A stretch of 64,000 bases of DNA from Merluccius polli (Eukaryota > Chordata > Actinopteri > Gadiformes > Merlucciidae), in contig JAOPHQ010002898.1 in the NCBI GenBank assembly GCA_030340625.1, positions 1 through 64,000 on the forward strand, written 5' to 3'. Below, piece after piece: positions 1 through 12,667 of this stretch; the first letter of the stretch is position 1, and every line of letters begins with the position of its first letter. Position numbers and translations under genes: made by a program. The notes under the pieces are model-generated. The model saw nothing but the letters and a program-made list of their open reading frames with translations, had not been told where the DNA came from and searched no databases.

Positions 1-94
1 ATGAGCCTGATGAGCTCATTCAGTTCGAGAGTTGACATGAGTGCATGTGAATATTCAACACGTACTACATCTACATTACATACAAATCACTCAC

Positions 95-3000
95 CATTAA
101 ATCTCTTCACCTCCCAATTGCCGTTGTGGTCTTCCGGGAGTTTAAAGTGGAAGGGCTCGGCATAGGGACTCTGGTCGCCGTCGAAGGCGTTCACTATCAC
201 AGAGCCGAGCTGGCCTTCCTTCTCGCACACAATCATGTCTGTGGTGGGGAGCTCTGGCATGTGGTCGTTCTCGTCCTCCACTACCAGGATAACTGTTCCC
301 GTGGAGCTTTTCAAGGCTGGGGGGGGGGGGTCGATGTAAATGGTCACATAAAACACGACTCACAAAGTAGACATATAACTCGTATCTAGCTCATAATACT
401 GACGTATTACCCCTCAAAACAAAGGAACAATCATTTCAACCATATTTTAACATGAATTGATCGGATGTTATAGATCTAGGTAGGGGTGACCCCGAATATT
501 CGACTATTCGACGATTCGATCGAAGGAGCCTGATTCGACTGCCAATCTCATAGTCGAATCGTCGGCAAAACACAGGATCATTCCATTTGGGCTATAGGCG
601 GTGCTGAATGTCTGATTTTACATATAGTTTCTTTCTCCCAATAAATCATGACATATAGCCTATTTTTGTATAAATATCAAGTGCAAAACACTGCCGCCGC
701 GGCGCCGCAGCACGTCTATGACACAAGTGCCGCCCCTAACACTCATAGGAAGCATCGCGCTGCGGCGCGTCAACAGGAATATAGTTGTCTCCGGAGCAGA
801 AGAAAAACAAAAGAAAAGAAAAAAGCGCTTTTTTGGCGGCACTTGACGCGCGGCGACGCTGTGAAATAGGACAGTGGCGTGAAATGTAGCGGGGCGGCGC
901 GACGCTGCCGCCGCCGGGGTGGGGGTGTACATAGAAAATAATAGGGCCGGCTGTTTTGACGCGCGCTGTTTGGCGGCAGTGTCCAAAACACACCGCCAAT
1001 GTCGCAAATGAGAATATGGATCAACATGGACGTCGTTAGGCCTGGGCATTCGAGGCTATAGCCCCGGATCTCTGTGCCGTGAAAAAAAAAATTAACTCCC
1101 ACCCCCCCCCCCTCACGTCGGCCGCCGGTCCAGGGTGTGTGACGATCGCGCATCCCCCCCCAGATCATTTCAATTGCTAGTGACATCCATGTAGATCAAT
1201 GAGCAAAAAAAAAGAAAACAACATGATTCGACGATCAGTCATAGGCAAGACTAGCCTAGAACTCTAGACACCCCCTAGCGGCAGCAAATTTATTTGGCAG
1301 CTAGGTAGGTCTAGCACGGCTCCGTCGGCTTTTTGGTGCTGGAAACACAAAGGATGTCAGACCAATCACAGCGTGAGGGGCGGAGTCGAAAGCCGGGCTA
1401 CCATGACGACAGAGTTGCGACGGTTTCGTGTTAGAGGTAAACATGGCTGCTGCTGCTGGCGAACGGCTGTCTTTCGAGTCGGCTTTGGCCGCGACTCTTC
1501 AAGACTTGAAGTTAACATTTTATTTGAGAAAAGAACAAAGAACGGCACTGAAGTCTTTCCTCGAAAAGAAAGATGTATTCTGAGTTTTTATTAATTACGT
1601 AGTCAGAGCCGTCGCTCTGACTACGTCACCTTCTTCGTTCGTTGCTTGTTCAGACACGCTGGAAACTTCTATGTGTAATGTTGGAAAGTGGTTCTAGCTA
1701 TGAGTAGTCAAGTGGTACAAAAAAGTCAAGAATCTAATCATCGATCAAAAAAAAAAAACAACAACAAAAAAGTGATGTGTTGAGACACCTAAGAGGGTGG
1801 AGCAGGGCTTAGAAATAATAATCAAGACCGGTCTGGCATACAAAAATCAGCCAAAGACAGGCAGCAAGGCACCAAAAACTGAAGTGGACAATGCGGTCGT
1901 CTAACACATATGTATTTAAACCCTTATGACGTGTACAGTCTCAAAGGGTGTGCCAACTTCACCTTATGTAGACAATAATGGTCCAGATGACTTATCCTCA
2001 CCAACAGAAAAAACTAACAACATAGTAATATAATTAAAATAATTAGAATCAAGTTTAAGTGTAACAAATTGACTGACTAATGCATGGTGGAGTATTGGCT
2101 ATATGCATGAATTAATCACCTGGTAATCAACATGCACTCAAGAATACAAAGCATACAGGTTGCACCGTGAATGAGGACACCATCTATGACATTGCAATAT
2201 GAATGTAACGAATTAGAGAAACTAATACGTTAAACATAACAGACGACAAGCAAATGAGAGTGCATTAGCAACAGCGCGGGCCTGTGTACGCCTTTAAACG
2301 TCATTAAAAGCTTCAATGCACCGCTTCATTTGGCACTGTGTTCTAATACAACCGAATGAAGGCTGAGGGTACAGCAGCGAGATCGCAACTTACTCGCATC
2401 TATGGCCTTCACGGTGATGTTGTAGGCACCGCCTTGGAGAAAGGAGGATTCTCTGTCGATGGTGTTGGCCACCTTGAGCGCTCCGGAGTTCATATCTACG
2501 AAGACCCACGAGGCGGGGTCTGAGACCTTGTAGTACCTGACACAAAGACAAACAAACGTGTTTTACTGCCACTGGGCGGTGAAAGTCGGACCTAGCCAAG
2601 CTGTCGTCAGGTTGTCGACCGAGGGGGCCTTGTTGAAACACACACGACGACGTACTTCAACTGTGGAGAAGCAGAAACGCTTACTTGATGCCGTTGCTGC
2701 TTTTGGTTTCGGGGTCCAGCGCCGTGTAGGTTCCTATGACGGTGCCGTTGGGCGTGTTCTCCTTCACGGTGAAGGAGATCGTGGGGGCAATGAATTCTGG
2801 GCCCTCGTCGACGTTGGCAACCGCTACGGTCACAGGGACGCTGAGCCAAGGTCTTTTGGTGCCAACCAGCTCAACCTGGTTCTGCGCCTGGATCTTCAGC
2901 TGCACGTTCTTAGTCTTCTCGTAGTCTAAAGCCTGCAGAAAACAAGTTTGCACAAAGAAACAAAGTTATTTCAAGTCTCTCTTCGGTCGGTTCATTAGTT

Positions 3001-4671
3001 CCTTCCTGAAAAAAAAAATCTGTAAAAACACGTCTAGCGTGAGTGTAGCATGAGCGGCAGCTGTATTTGGAGTTCTCTTTGGCACCGAACCAAATAAAGC
3101 GAAGGCAAATGAGCGCTCACCTTAGTTATGTAGAGCAGCCCCTCGTTTGTCTTGGGGTCTGTTTCCATCCTGAAGTTCTCATTTTCATTTCCTTCCTTGA
3201 TTACAAATTTTGATTTCCAGTTGGGTGAGTTTTTTAAGTCCCGGTCCTCCACCGGGATCCGGAGGATAAGTTTTTCCACTGTGTTCTCGTCAACATTTGC
3301 AGCGTACTATGAGGGGATTTAAAAAGTTTTAAAATATGTGTCAATGTGTGGCATTCAAGCTTTTTTTTTCTAATAAAATATTTCTAATAATAATAATACT
3401 CACAGAAGAAGAAACTTAGTAGTAGTTGCTACAATCCTCTCCAGGTAACTTACCGATGTTTTTGTGAAAGTCGGAGGGTTGTCGTTGATATCGTCCAGCA
3501 TAACGGTCGCTGTGGCTGTGTTAGACAACCCTGTGGCCCCACCATCCATGTCTTTGATCTGCACTGTAACCAAATGTTTTTCCTTGGTCTAAAAAACAGA
3601 ACAATGTTTCAAATTTGAGGCATGTTCGGCCATCGCTTGTGACTTGTTCTAACTGTCATCAACTGTCGCTTTTTCGACCAAAGAAAAAAGGCCAGATGCC
3701 ATTGCCAGTGTTTCACCAGAGGTGGCACTGTTTCAGTGGTCCGAACTTCGAGTTGGCTTAATCGCATTTTGCGAATACACATGGCTGTATTATTTTATAG
3801 CGTTAAGCAAAAAGGTTAAGTAAACCAACAATAACATATCATCAACCGTTATTTTCACTATATATAATTGTGTCACTGAATAAACCGTAAAGCAAGTAAA
3901 ACGCGTGCCGTTACCTCTCGGTCCAGTTGGTCGCTCTTCACCGTGATGAAGCCGGTGTCCCGGTTGATGGCGAACATATCGTCTCCCGTCTGGAGAGAGA
4001 AGCTGATTTTGGTGTGCAGTGTGTTCGGTTTGTCTTTATCGGTGGCATTGACCTGGCCCAACATTGTTCCTGTGGAGACGACGAGGAAATGGGTTAGGCA
4101 CTGAATCCACCCACTCGGAGGACTATCTCGCTGAACGGCCAGAATGCTGGGTCCTGACCCAGTTTGCTTTTCTCCGTGACCCTGAATGAAAGAGGCCCCT
4201 TGAATTCTGGTTTGTTGTCATTCTCGTCATCCACGATCACCGTGACCGTCAGAGGCTTGTCGGTCTCCCTGTGTGTGTTGACGTCATAAACTTTGACCGT
4301 AAACTAAAAAAAGACAAAAAAAACATTATTTAGACTCCAGAGAGTGCACAAAGAAATGATTAAAACTATAGTGCGGGAACCCCTGCGAAGTGACTCGTTT
4401 CACTCTCACAATTTGATCCATTCGGTCGGATAACATTTGGAAAGTCAAGAAGAGTCGCACGATTCAATTATTATCATTAACCACATTGAAGTTAGTAGAG
4501 AGCTAACCCACTCGGTCTCTGGTGCGCATGGTCAGCATGGGAAAATCAGCATTGTGTGAATTTGTTTGGCAATGGAACGGACGTTCATTTATATGTAGAA
4601 GTCCCGCACTATAGCTTTAAATCTTATTTCGGAGGTTTCATGCATTTCAATTCTATGGATCCTGAAGTTTT

Positions 4672-4721
<50 letters not shown>

Positions 4722-4734
4722 CTATATATATAGG

Positions 4735-4779
<45 letters not shown>

Positions 4780-4999
4780 CGCAACAACCACAATGAACCT
4801 TAACATACTCACTTGTATCCGCTCGTATGTCTCCCGGTCGACAGCCCTGTGGACCTTCAACAGACCCTGCTTGTCCAAGCTCAGTAGCCCCACCGGCTCC
4901 AGGTTCACCCCCGGCCCGCTGGCAGTGTAGTACACTGTGAAGTTCTGCGCAGAGTTCGACCCGATCTAACCAATGAACAGTGAAAATATGTCAAAGAAC

Positions 5000-5036
<37 letters not shown>

Positions 5037-5159
5037 TAAGAAACAAATGAATAGAGGTTGAGGAGTAGCCTTTCGAAAAAAATAATATATATATTGTATG
5101 GTTTGATATGTAAAAATATTCTAATTGTCATCAAAATAATTAAATAATATAACCCCCCC

Positions 5160-5241
<82 letters not shown>

Positions 5242-5702
5242 GTGTGTGTGTGTGTGTGTGTTATTTGTGCTGTAGAATAGCACAAAGACCATCCCAGGGT
5301 GTGTCTGTATAAACCTCCTGCTATTGTTAAAGAAACGAGGGAGGAGTAGGTTCGTCATCGTGACGGCTGACACTTCCACTAGACACCTGTGTGTTGGCTA
5401 GATTTCAATATAAGCCCACATTTCAAGTCAAGTTGCATAGCCAGTGGTTATTAGTATTATTATTACATGGTCAAGGACTTTCGGAAAAGGTGCGACGGCG
5501 TTTTCCCTGATGTTGAAGGGCGGCGGTCTCCAAACCCTCTTGGCTCGCTTCAGGAAGCGCTTGCTCCGCACCTGTGACACGCGAACCATCCCATTAGACA
5601 GCACACACACACAAAACATAATTAATTAAATTGAGTGTGAAGCTGATTCTATCTATCCGTTACTGATGTGGCGCTATAGCCTACACGTTATACACTTAAT
5701 TA

Positions 5703-5745
<43 letters not shown>

Positions 5746-6274
5746 ATACATACATACATACATACATACATACATACATACATACATACATACATACATA
5801 AAAAAATTAAAATAATAATTAATTAAAAGCTTACCAGTGTTGTAAGCTTTGGGACAAGATGGACCTCCATCTTACTCTCGTGTCCACTGGCGTCCTGCGC
5901 CCAGACCGAAAATGTCCTCCCGGTCGACGGCACCACCGTGTCGGATAACGCGACGATGCCCTCCCGTCCCACCGAGAAGTCCTCATCGCTGGACGTGAAC
6001 TTCGTCTCAGGGTCGCAGTGACGGACCTCATCTGAGTTGGGGAAGGGGGGGGGGGGGCAAAAAAAAGAAAGGAAAAGGAAAAAACGGAAGTCAGTTCTTC
6101 TGTGAACCAGAATAAGGCCTGGTTTGGTGAGTTAGTTTTGGACCACTTATACTGGCGTGGCGTTCAGTCTCCAACCATCATACCTTGAGAGACCACCTGT
6201 CCGACCGGGACGGTCTCTGGGACGACCACCCGGAGAGAGACGGGCAGGACGCACGCCCTCCCAGCGGACAGCAC

Positions 6275-6327
<53 letters not shown>

Positions 6328-6374
6328 ACCATCGTAAACTAACGCAATATCCACAACGGTGATACAATGATACA

Positions 6375-6445
<71 letters not shown>

Positions 6446-6718
6446 AGGCTGTAGGCCTATACATAGACTATAGCGTCATATACGCCTATGGTCTATCTAT
6501 AGAGTTAGTCTTATGTGTGTTAAAAGTTAATTTCGTTGAATGTTTAATTTTACTACAAAGCAAGCCTATGACTATGCTGCTCCCCCGTGGTAGGCGTATA
6601 GCAGCTATAACAAACACAGCTTTAAAGTACAAAAAAAGAAAAGAAAAAAATGAATTAGGCCCTTATCACTTACTGTAATGAATAACATGCAAATGTGTAA
6701 ATTCCGTGTTGCTGCCAT
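95..6718 (-). CDS. dsc2l: Desmocollin-like desmosomal cadherin, 3' end beyond the window
   Basis: Exons in transcript order: 6674-6718, 6184-6274, 5835-6031, 5467-5571, 4813-4965, 4159-4303, 3915-4069, 3454-3588, 3121-3306, 2685-2932, 2394-2536, 95-316. All have GT-AG borders and phases join without a stop (about 608 codons). Exon 1 encodes the signal peptide start MAATRNLHICMLFIT, continued by VLSAGRAC in exon 2; the ATG has a purine at -3 and G at +4. Exons 2-4 are the desmocollin prodomain ending in the furin site RAKR, followed by mature VWRPPPFNIREN with the strand-exchange Trp. Cadherin repeats follow with LDRE/VDRE and calcium motifs DDENDNKP, DDINDNPP and EDENDHMP. Desmocollins are desmosomal adhesion proteins that pair with desmogleins. 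The prodomain favours desmocollin over desmoglein; the paralogue name is uncertain. The transmembrane and cytoplasmic exons are outside the window. Confidence 0.88.
481..1250. repeat. Candidate degenerate DNA-transposon remnant with CpG-rich core
   Basis: This lies in the desmocollin intron between the exons at 95-316 and 2394-2536. The left part repeats GATTCGAC/GTCGAATC motifs after GGGGTGACCCCGAATATTC, a sequence style common at ends of fish hAT-like elements, and a GATTCGACGATC motif recurs near 1226. The core (680-1000) is rich in GCCGCC and GCGCG and holds an imperfect inverted repeat around ACACTGCCGCC (about 692) and its complement (about 975). No transposase frame or clean target duplication is seen, so family and borders are uncertain. 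Confidence 0.35.
1252..1645 (+). mobile_element. TAGCC-family non-autonomous element, copy A, right end missing
   Basis: It begins TAGCCTAGAACTCTAGAC and matches the left three quarters of the complete copy at 50253-50772. It includes a CCAAT box and GC box (about 1360-1385), an ATG at 1444 opening MAAAAGERLSF..., and the internal 13-bp hairpin at 1597-1626. Similarity stops near 1645, so the right terminus and its hairpin are lost. The helicase-like frame ends at a TGA right after KKDVF. It lies in the same desmocollin intron as the remnant at 481-1250. Confidence 0.7.
1646..2393. other. Desmocollin intron sequence, nothing recognised
   Basis: AT-rich intron sequence between the TAGCC element and the exon at 2394-2536. 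No open frame, RNA gene or repeat was recognised by eye. Confidence 0.5.
4674..4776. repeat. (TA)n microsatellite with two GGC interruptions
   Basis: About 100 bp of TA broken by GGC near 4720 and 4733, in a desmocollin intron 37 bp past the donor of the exon at 4813-4965. Confidence 0.95.
4999..5261. repeat. (AAT)n, (TA)n and (TG)n microsatellites
   Basis: A trinucleotide AAT tract at about 5000-5035 is followed by a 70-bp TA tract from 5162 that runs into TG at about 5240-5261. All lie in one desmocollin intron. Confidence 0.93.
5703..5801. repeat. (AAAT)n then (ACAT)n microsatellite
   Basis: An AAAT tract of about 45 bp changes directly into an ACAT tract of about 53 bp, just downstream (minus strand) of the donor of the exon at 5835-6031. 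Confidence 0.95.
6275..6442. repeat. (CA)n and (TG)n microsatellites abutting desmocollin exon 2
   Basis: The CA tract at about 6276-6325 reads as TG on the minus strand and ends directly in the TAG acceptor of desmocollin exon 2 (6184-6274), replacing an ordinary pyrimidine tract. A second tract, TG on plus, lies at about 6375-6442 inside the same intron. Confidence 0.93.
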
Positions 6719-7145
6719 TTCCACAACGGCCAATTTTTGTCGTTTTTCTCTCTCTCTCCAATGAGTCCAGCAACTCCCAAATCCCTTCGGTTTGCCTCGG
6801 TTGGATATTGAGTAATGACAAGGATGCCCGCTCAAAGCGCCTACTGCTACTACTTTTATGAGCCTAGTAAGACGCCTCCCTGTGCGCCACCATTTCAAGA
6901 CCGACGCACCACACCGGAGAAAGTGACGTGTAGGCCTGACACACAGCCGCTCCACCTAGACCTGAGGCGGCGCGCTGTGCTGCTGCGCCCGTTTCTGCCG
7001 CCAGGGGTCGGTGTTGTATAAAGTTTGCAAAGTAGCATATGAAGCCCTGCTCCTGCAGGAGGATCCGGTTTGAATGTGTAGCCTACCGAGTTGGCAACTT
7101 GTTTTTTCAGTTCATGTCGTTTTAGGGTCAGGACTGTTAATATCC

Positions 7146-7146
<1 letters not shown>

Positions 7147-7238
<92 letters not shown>

Positions 7239-7265
7239 ATAAATAAATAATAATATATTTTTTAA

Positions 7266-7341
<76 letters not shown>
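7147..7341. repeat. Paired long (TA)n tracts
   Basis: Two TA tracts of about 88 and 70 bp are separated by a 38-bp AT-only spacer. They lie upstream of the desmocollin start. Confidence 0.95.
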
Positions 7342-7346
<5 letters not shown>

Positions 7347-7594
7347 TTTAAAAATCACTTTGAAATCAACATCAAAATATGCATTAGTAGGCTAGTATGC
7401 AACCTTGGTATTTGTTTTATTACTTCACCGTGGTCCAGTGTGTGAAACTACTCCCACTTCCATATTTCTATCTGAGGCAATGACCTCTAGTTTGCCCCCT
7501 CTCTTACTCAACCTCCAATTCTCTCAAGCATGTAGGAGTAACTGTAGAGCCCCTCCTCACTAACGCCACAGGAATGTGTGTTAAATGAAGCCTG

Positions 7595-7639
<45 letters not shown>

Positions 7640-9055
7640 TGTTGCAAAGCCCCCTTCATGCTATCTCCATTAACTGCTGATAAACCCAGGAGGAGTTTAG
7701 TTTGGAGTCACACAGAGCAAGATGAGCCACAGCATACAGGCCCAAGCAAACCACCGGTTTGCTAATTAAAATGCCTCATTTGATACGTAGTTGCCAGAAA
7801 TCCCGGGGACCTATTAGGGATGGGGTTTCAGGCCTTAAGGTTGCGCCCATGGGCAAAGCTAGACACCCTGATGACGTGCCATCATTAATTGCCAAACTGT
7901 TAACTGCCTATAACACTGTCACTCAACATGTCCAACATAAATGTTTGTGGCATAGGCTGGCAGACAAATGTGTCCCTTTAGGGGACTTTAGTCGCCTTGG
8001 GCATAAACAAGTGTTTCCCTGTGTTGCCTTTTCCATCATATCCTGTCTTTGACAGCCAAGAACAGTCACAGTAGGGTGTGTGTCATGTCATGTGGATTTG
8101 CAACGACTTCCACTGAACTCTCTCAAAGTGTCAATGTGCGTCAATTACTTTAATCACTTATCAAGTGAGCCAATTCAACTCACTTCAATTTGATTCAAAA
8201 TGAAAGGATATTATGAAAATGTCAAAAGAAGGGGAAATATGAATTACCAGCACAAGTAGAGACAAATGAGGGAATGATCGGGAGTGAGTTAATGAAACTA
8301 TTTCCCAAATCTCTCTGTTTGTGTGTGCGATGATGACTTTTGACCTCCTCAAGGGATTGAGCTTCAATGATGGTTGAGACTCGCTGGAAAGGTGTGGTCC
8401 AGGGTGTTACGAAGACTGTAAAGGTGGGAGAAGTGAAGTGTGACGAATGATGATGTAACTCCTTCACTCCTGTCAAATCGACAACTGCAAACAACAGTGT
8501 TGTATTCAAGTTATTTAAATGTAAAACACACTTTTTATAAATCTGTTTTTCTGGCCAATCTTGATATATCTTTAAAAATATATATTTTGTAGTGAGTGTG
8601 TATAGTTTTGTAATACAATCCAGCAAAATAGGTGAAACACAAATCCATGGTTAATGATTGCTGTGATCACAATGTGTGCGTTGTATTTACAGTATCAGTG
8701 AAACCACCCATTACTCTTTGCACCTGCGGGTTGTAGAAAGCTAACACATACATACTGTACATACATACATACATACATACATACATACATACATACATAC
8801 ATACATACATACATACATACAAACATTAAGGTGGAAAATTGTCAGTATTACAATAATTCTTATTGTTAAGGAGGAAAAACAATGCTTTGCATGAATGCAG
8901 CCCAAAACTCATTAGGCCTTATCTGCACCACTCCCCACACATTTTGCAAACTTAGTAGGGAGTATGTTGTTGTCAATTACACCATGAGCCAGTTTTAAAG
9001 TAAATATTTGAAGTGCTACCCTCCCACCCTGTACCCCCGTCTTTATCTCGCATGC

Positions 9056-9060
<5 letters not shown>

Positions 9061-9101
<41 letters not shown>

Positions 9102-9106
9102 GCACG

Positions 9107-9143
<37 letters not shown>

Positions 9144-9236
9144 CCACACTTGTAACTATTATACTATTGTAACTATTAATATTTTGAGCAGAGAAATGGT
9201 CACAAACTATTTTCTTCTGGACTAAAGAATTAAAGA

Positions 9237-9310
<74 letters not shown>

Positions 9311-9377
9311 CCTCATTCATATGGTTTCTGGACCTAAGAATGTCACATCGTTGGTACAGGTTTGACAGATGAATGAG

Positions 9378-9469
<92 letters not shown>
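9061..9469. repeat. Cluster of (CA)n, (CA)n and (GA)n microsatellites
   Basis: CA at 9061-9141 contains a CGCA-variant centre, CA at 9239-9306 is pure, and GA at 9381-9469 is pure. They are within 850 bp upstream of the desmoglein start codon. Confidence 0.95.
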
Positions 9470-9472
<3 letters not shown>

Positions 9473-9896
9473 CAACAAACAAAGACTGAGAGACAAACAA
9501 GTCCACATTTTTCCTGGGAGGAGAATTTCCTCAGAATTGCTTTAGTCAGTCTGGGCGTGTAGTAGTGTGGCAGCAGCAGTGCAGCGCAGTAGGTAATTGT
9601 TGGGCCACTTCCTTTTCATTGTAACCCCCCCCCCCAAACACACACGCACACGCACACACACACGCCTTTTTCTCCCCCTCACTGAAACAATAGAGGTCTG
9701 ACTTGTATATTATACGGCAGGCTGCGGCGCACACGGCATCACGGAGAGGCGCCGCCTACGTCCGCAACGTCAGTAGGAAAAAGCGCTGCGCTCGCCATCT
9801 AAAGGGTCAAAGTCCCGACGTAACTCCGACTACAGCAAGGAAAGACGTGTGTGTGTGTGGGGGGTGGGATTTTATCCGTTTCTTTTCACGTACACA

Positions 9897-10912
9897 ATGG
9901 TGTCCAAATGCAGTTTTGTTTCGTGGCTCCCGTTGCTGCTTGTGGTAAGTAAAAAAGTTTGATGTTTGTTGTTTGTTGTAGTAGTAGTAGTTCGGGAGAT
10001 GGCCCAGATAACTTTACTAGTTGTGGTATAATAGCGGAAAAGCAGGTGTGGCTTTTCTGTCTTTCCTGGTTTTTTTGGGGGGGGGGGTTATGGTGCGCTT
10101 TTTCTTTTGTGGATATGATACAACGAAGTGTAGTTTGAATTGCCTGCAAACTTTTTGACTCTTCATGTGGGCGACTTTTTGATATTAAACACGAATGACC
10201 AAAACATTAATGTGACCTGTGGCGTTTATGCCATCTGCTACCAAATAATAATGCTCTGATACCATGATTCATTAATGAATTGGTCCATTTACTATACGTC
10301 AATTATGTGAACGATGTAGGGCTACTAATTTTTTAATACCACTAATTATAGATAATCACGACAAGGATTACTACGCCTTGAAATGCGTGTTGCCACCGGC
10401 GTCAACGTGTGCGAAACATCATTTACTTTAAATTTGTATTGAAACATTTTTTAAGGGCCATGTAGACATCAGTATGTGTGTTGTTTTGTTGTGAATTACA
10501 ATTCTGTAACTATATCACCCCAAATTGTCGTTTTTGCTCTCATGTTTGTGTTTGGTTATAATATAGTATAGCCTATTAGTAGGCTATATAGTATAATATT
10601 TGGACGGTGAGTTTCCCCTCATCAGGGGATGGACTGAAGGTCAGAGGTTTCCATACCGAAGAGGTCGTTTGGGGTTAAAACACCCACTTGACATATTTGA
10701 CGTCATGGCCTACCTGTGTTTTCGGCTACCCATGCTCACATGTGGTCATATTGTTACGGTTCTTGGTCATTTACAATTATTTTACTTGGTCTATTTCTAT
10801 ACATCATACGTCATCATACATAGCCTACGTTTTACTCCTACCAACAACTACTGCTTGTAATCACCCAGTTATGTGCTTTGTAACACGTGTTTAGAAAGGT
10901 TCTGTAAAAATG

Positions 10913-10991
<79 letters not shown>

Positions 10992-12616
10992 TTTATTTTT
11001 ATTTTTATTTTTTTACTTGAGATACAAGCACACGGTTTTGCAAGTTACACCATGCCTCCCATCTTCTCTACATCTGCAGTTTGTCCTGGCGGTGGCAGAA
11101 GACAGTGAGGTGATCCGGAAAAAGCGAGAGTGGATTATCGCCCCCAGGAAACTAGAGGAGAACAAGGACTACACGAAAGACGAGTACATTGCAAAAGTAT
11201 GTTTTGAAGTGTGTTTTTAAATCTAGAGATAACATAAATAACACAATCAATTTTATCCATCTTCTTCAGCCTTCAACAAGTTTTTATTTTATTTTATCTT
11301 TCTTTGCCCATCTCAGGGAGCCATACATCTGTTCTTTGTATGTTCCAACGATAAGTCAAGTTTATTTGACTTACTGGACTTTTCTCTTACATTTGGCAAA
11401 TAGCAGGTTTGCGGTTAGCATTTGCTACAAGGTGTCAGTTAATGTTTCTGAATTACAATGTAAGCCATGATGTATTTCTGTCAGAAATCACTCATGTCAT
11501 ATATTTACCATTTATTGCATGAAATGGTAAAACACTTCAGTTTGGCGGTATGGTTCCACTCTTTTAGGGTGCGCCCTGCTGTAGGTTTTAAAGCATGTAC
11601 CATGGGGTATGTCAGATATCTCAAACCATTGTGTAGGTTACATACAATACAGAGCAGAACCACCGCAGGCGGAGGCTGGGGTGGTGGTGGGTGATATCCA
11701 GCTCAGCACTTAACTTCACTGTCACAGTTTAAATGGTTTGTCTTTGTGTAGTTTTGTTTCTTTAGATGTCCTCGCCTAGATGTTGTTGTTAATCGTTCCA
11801 TCCTGTGTACTCAATTTTGTTTGCCTGTTGTCTGATTATCCTGCCCTGTCCTGTAGTTAACCCAGTCTAGTAAGTGTCTTGGTTATTGATCACCCTTTTT
11901 GTTTTAATGTAGAGTTTTTAGAGTAAAGTTTTTGGGCTTGTTACCTTTGTTAATTTTTTGTCTTGAAAAATTTAAGTAAAGACATTTTTTTTGTTTAAAC
12001 AAAAAAAAGTTTGCAGAGAGCAGCCATTTGATAATGTGTTACAGATTAAATATTACGCAATCACAACTATGGCTTTGTTCTTGCCACAGCTAGCCAGCAC
12101 CCATATTCAAACCTGGCCATCATCAGAATGTATTGCTTGTTTGTCATGTTTGCTTTTGTGTTTGTGTGTGTATTATAGATCCGTTCTGATCATGAATATT
12201 CATCAAGGGTGACTTATTCACTATTTGGCAAAGGAGCCCACCTGGATCCTAAAGGGAGATTCAGTGTAGACCAAGCATCCGGCCTGGTAAAAGTCAATAG
12301 CATTTTGGACCGCGAGGAGTTCGCTAACTACACAGTAAGTCGTATTGAAAGCACTCTAGACTGTTATAAAACATGATGATGATTGTAAAAATATACCAAT
12401 GGGATGGGAAAAATACCAAACCATTGTGATGTCCCTGATTCAGTTGCTTGGTGTGGCGAAATACGACAATGGAAGCCTTGCTGAGAAGGACATTGAGCTG
12501 GGCATCATAGTGCTGGATCAGAATGACTGCTCACCCGTGTTTCAAATCACTGAGATCGGCTATGTCAATGAATCCAGTGCTGCAGGTATCCCCATCTCTC
12601 CCTATGCCTATGTGTA

Positions 12617-12667
<51 letters not shown>

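Larger units (their letters stand above)
6719..9896. promoter_or_regulatory. Shared head-to-head region between the desmocollin and desmoglein genes
   Basis: The two start codons diverge, so 5' UTRs and both promoters should lie here. The flank near the desmocollin start is moderately CpG-rich (about 6900-7020), as is the flank near the desmoglein start (about 9715-9845). Between them lie long TA tracts (7147-7341), a TG tract (7596-7641), an ACAT tract (8747-8824), two CA tracts (9061-9141, 9239-9306) and a GA tract (9381-9469). No clear TATA box or initiator was identified, so promoter status rests on gene layout only. Confidence 0.45.

Noticed and set aside
6605..6955. Earlier in-frame ATG (6955) as desmocollin start
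   Set aside because: It would place about 79 residues before the signal peptide. The ATG at 6718 gives a normal signal sequence and good start context.
7137..7358. Tyr-Ile, Cys-Val, Thr-His, Ser-Leu and Arg-Glu repeat frames here and elsewhere
   Set aside because: Translations of TA, TG/CA and CT/GA microsatellites, not genes.
8747..8824. Regularly spaced short repeats as CRISPR
   Set aside because: Contiguous tetranucleotide microsatellite without spacers, in a vertebrate genome.
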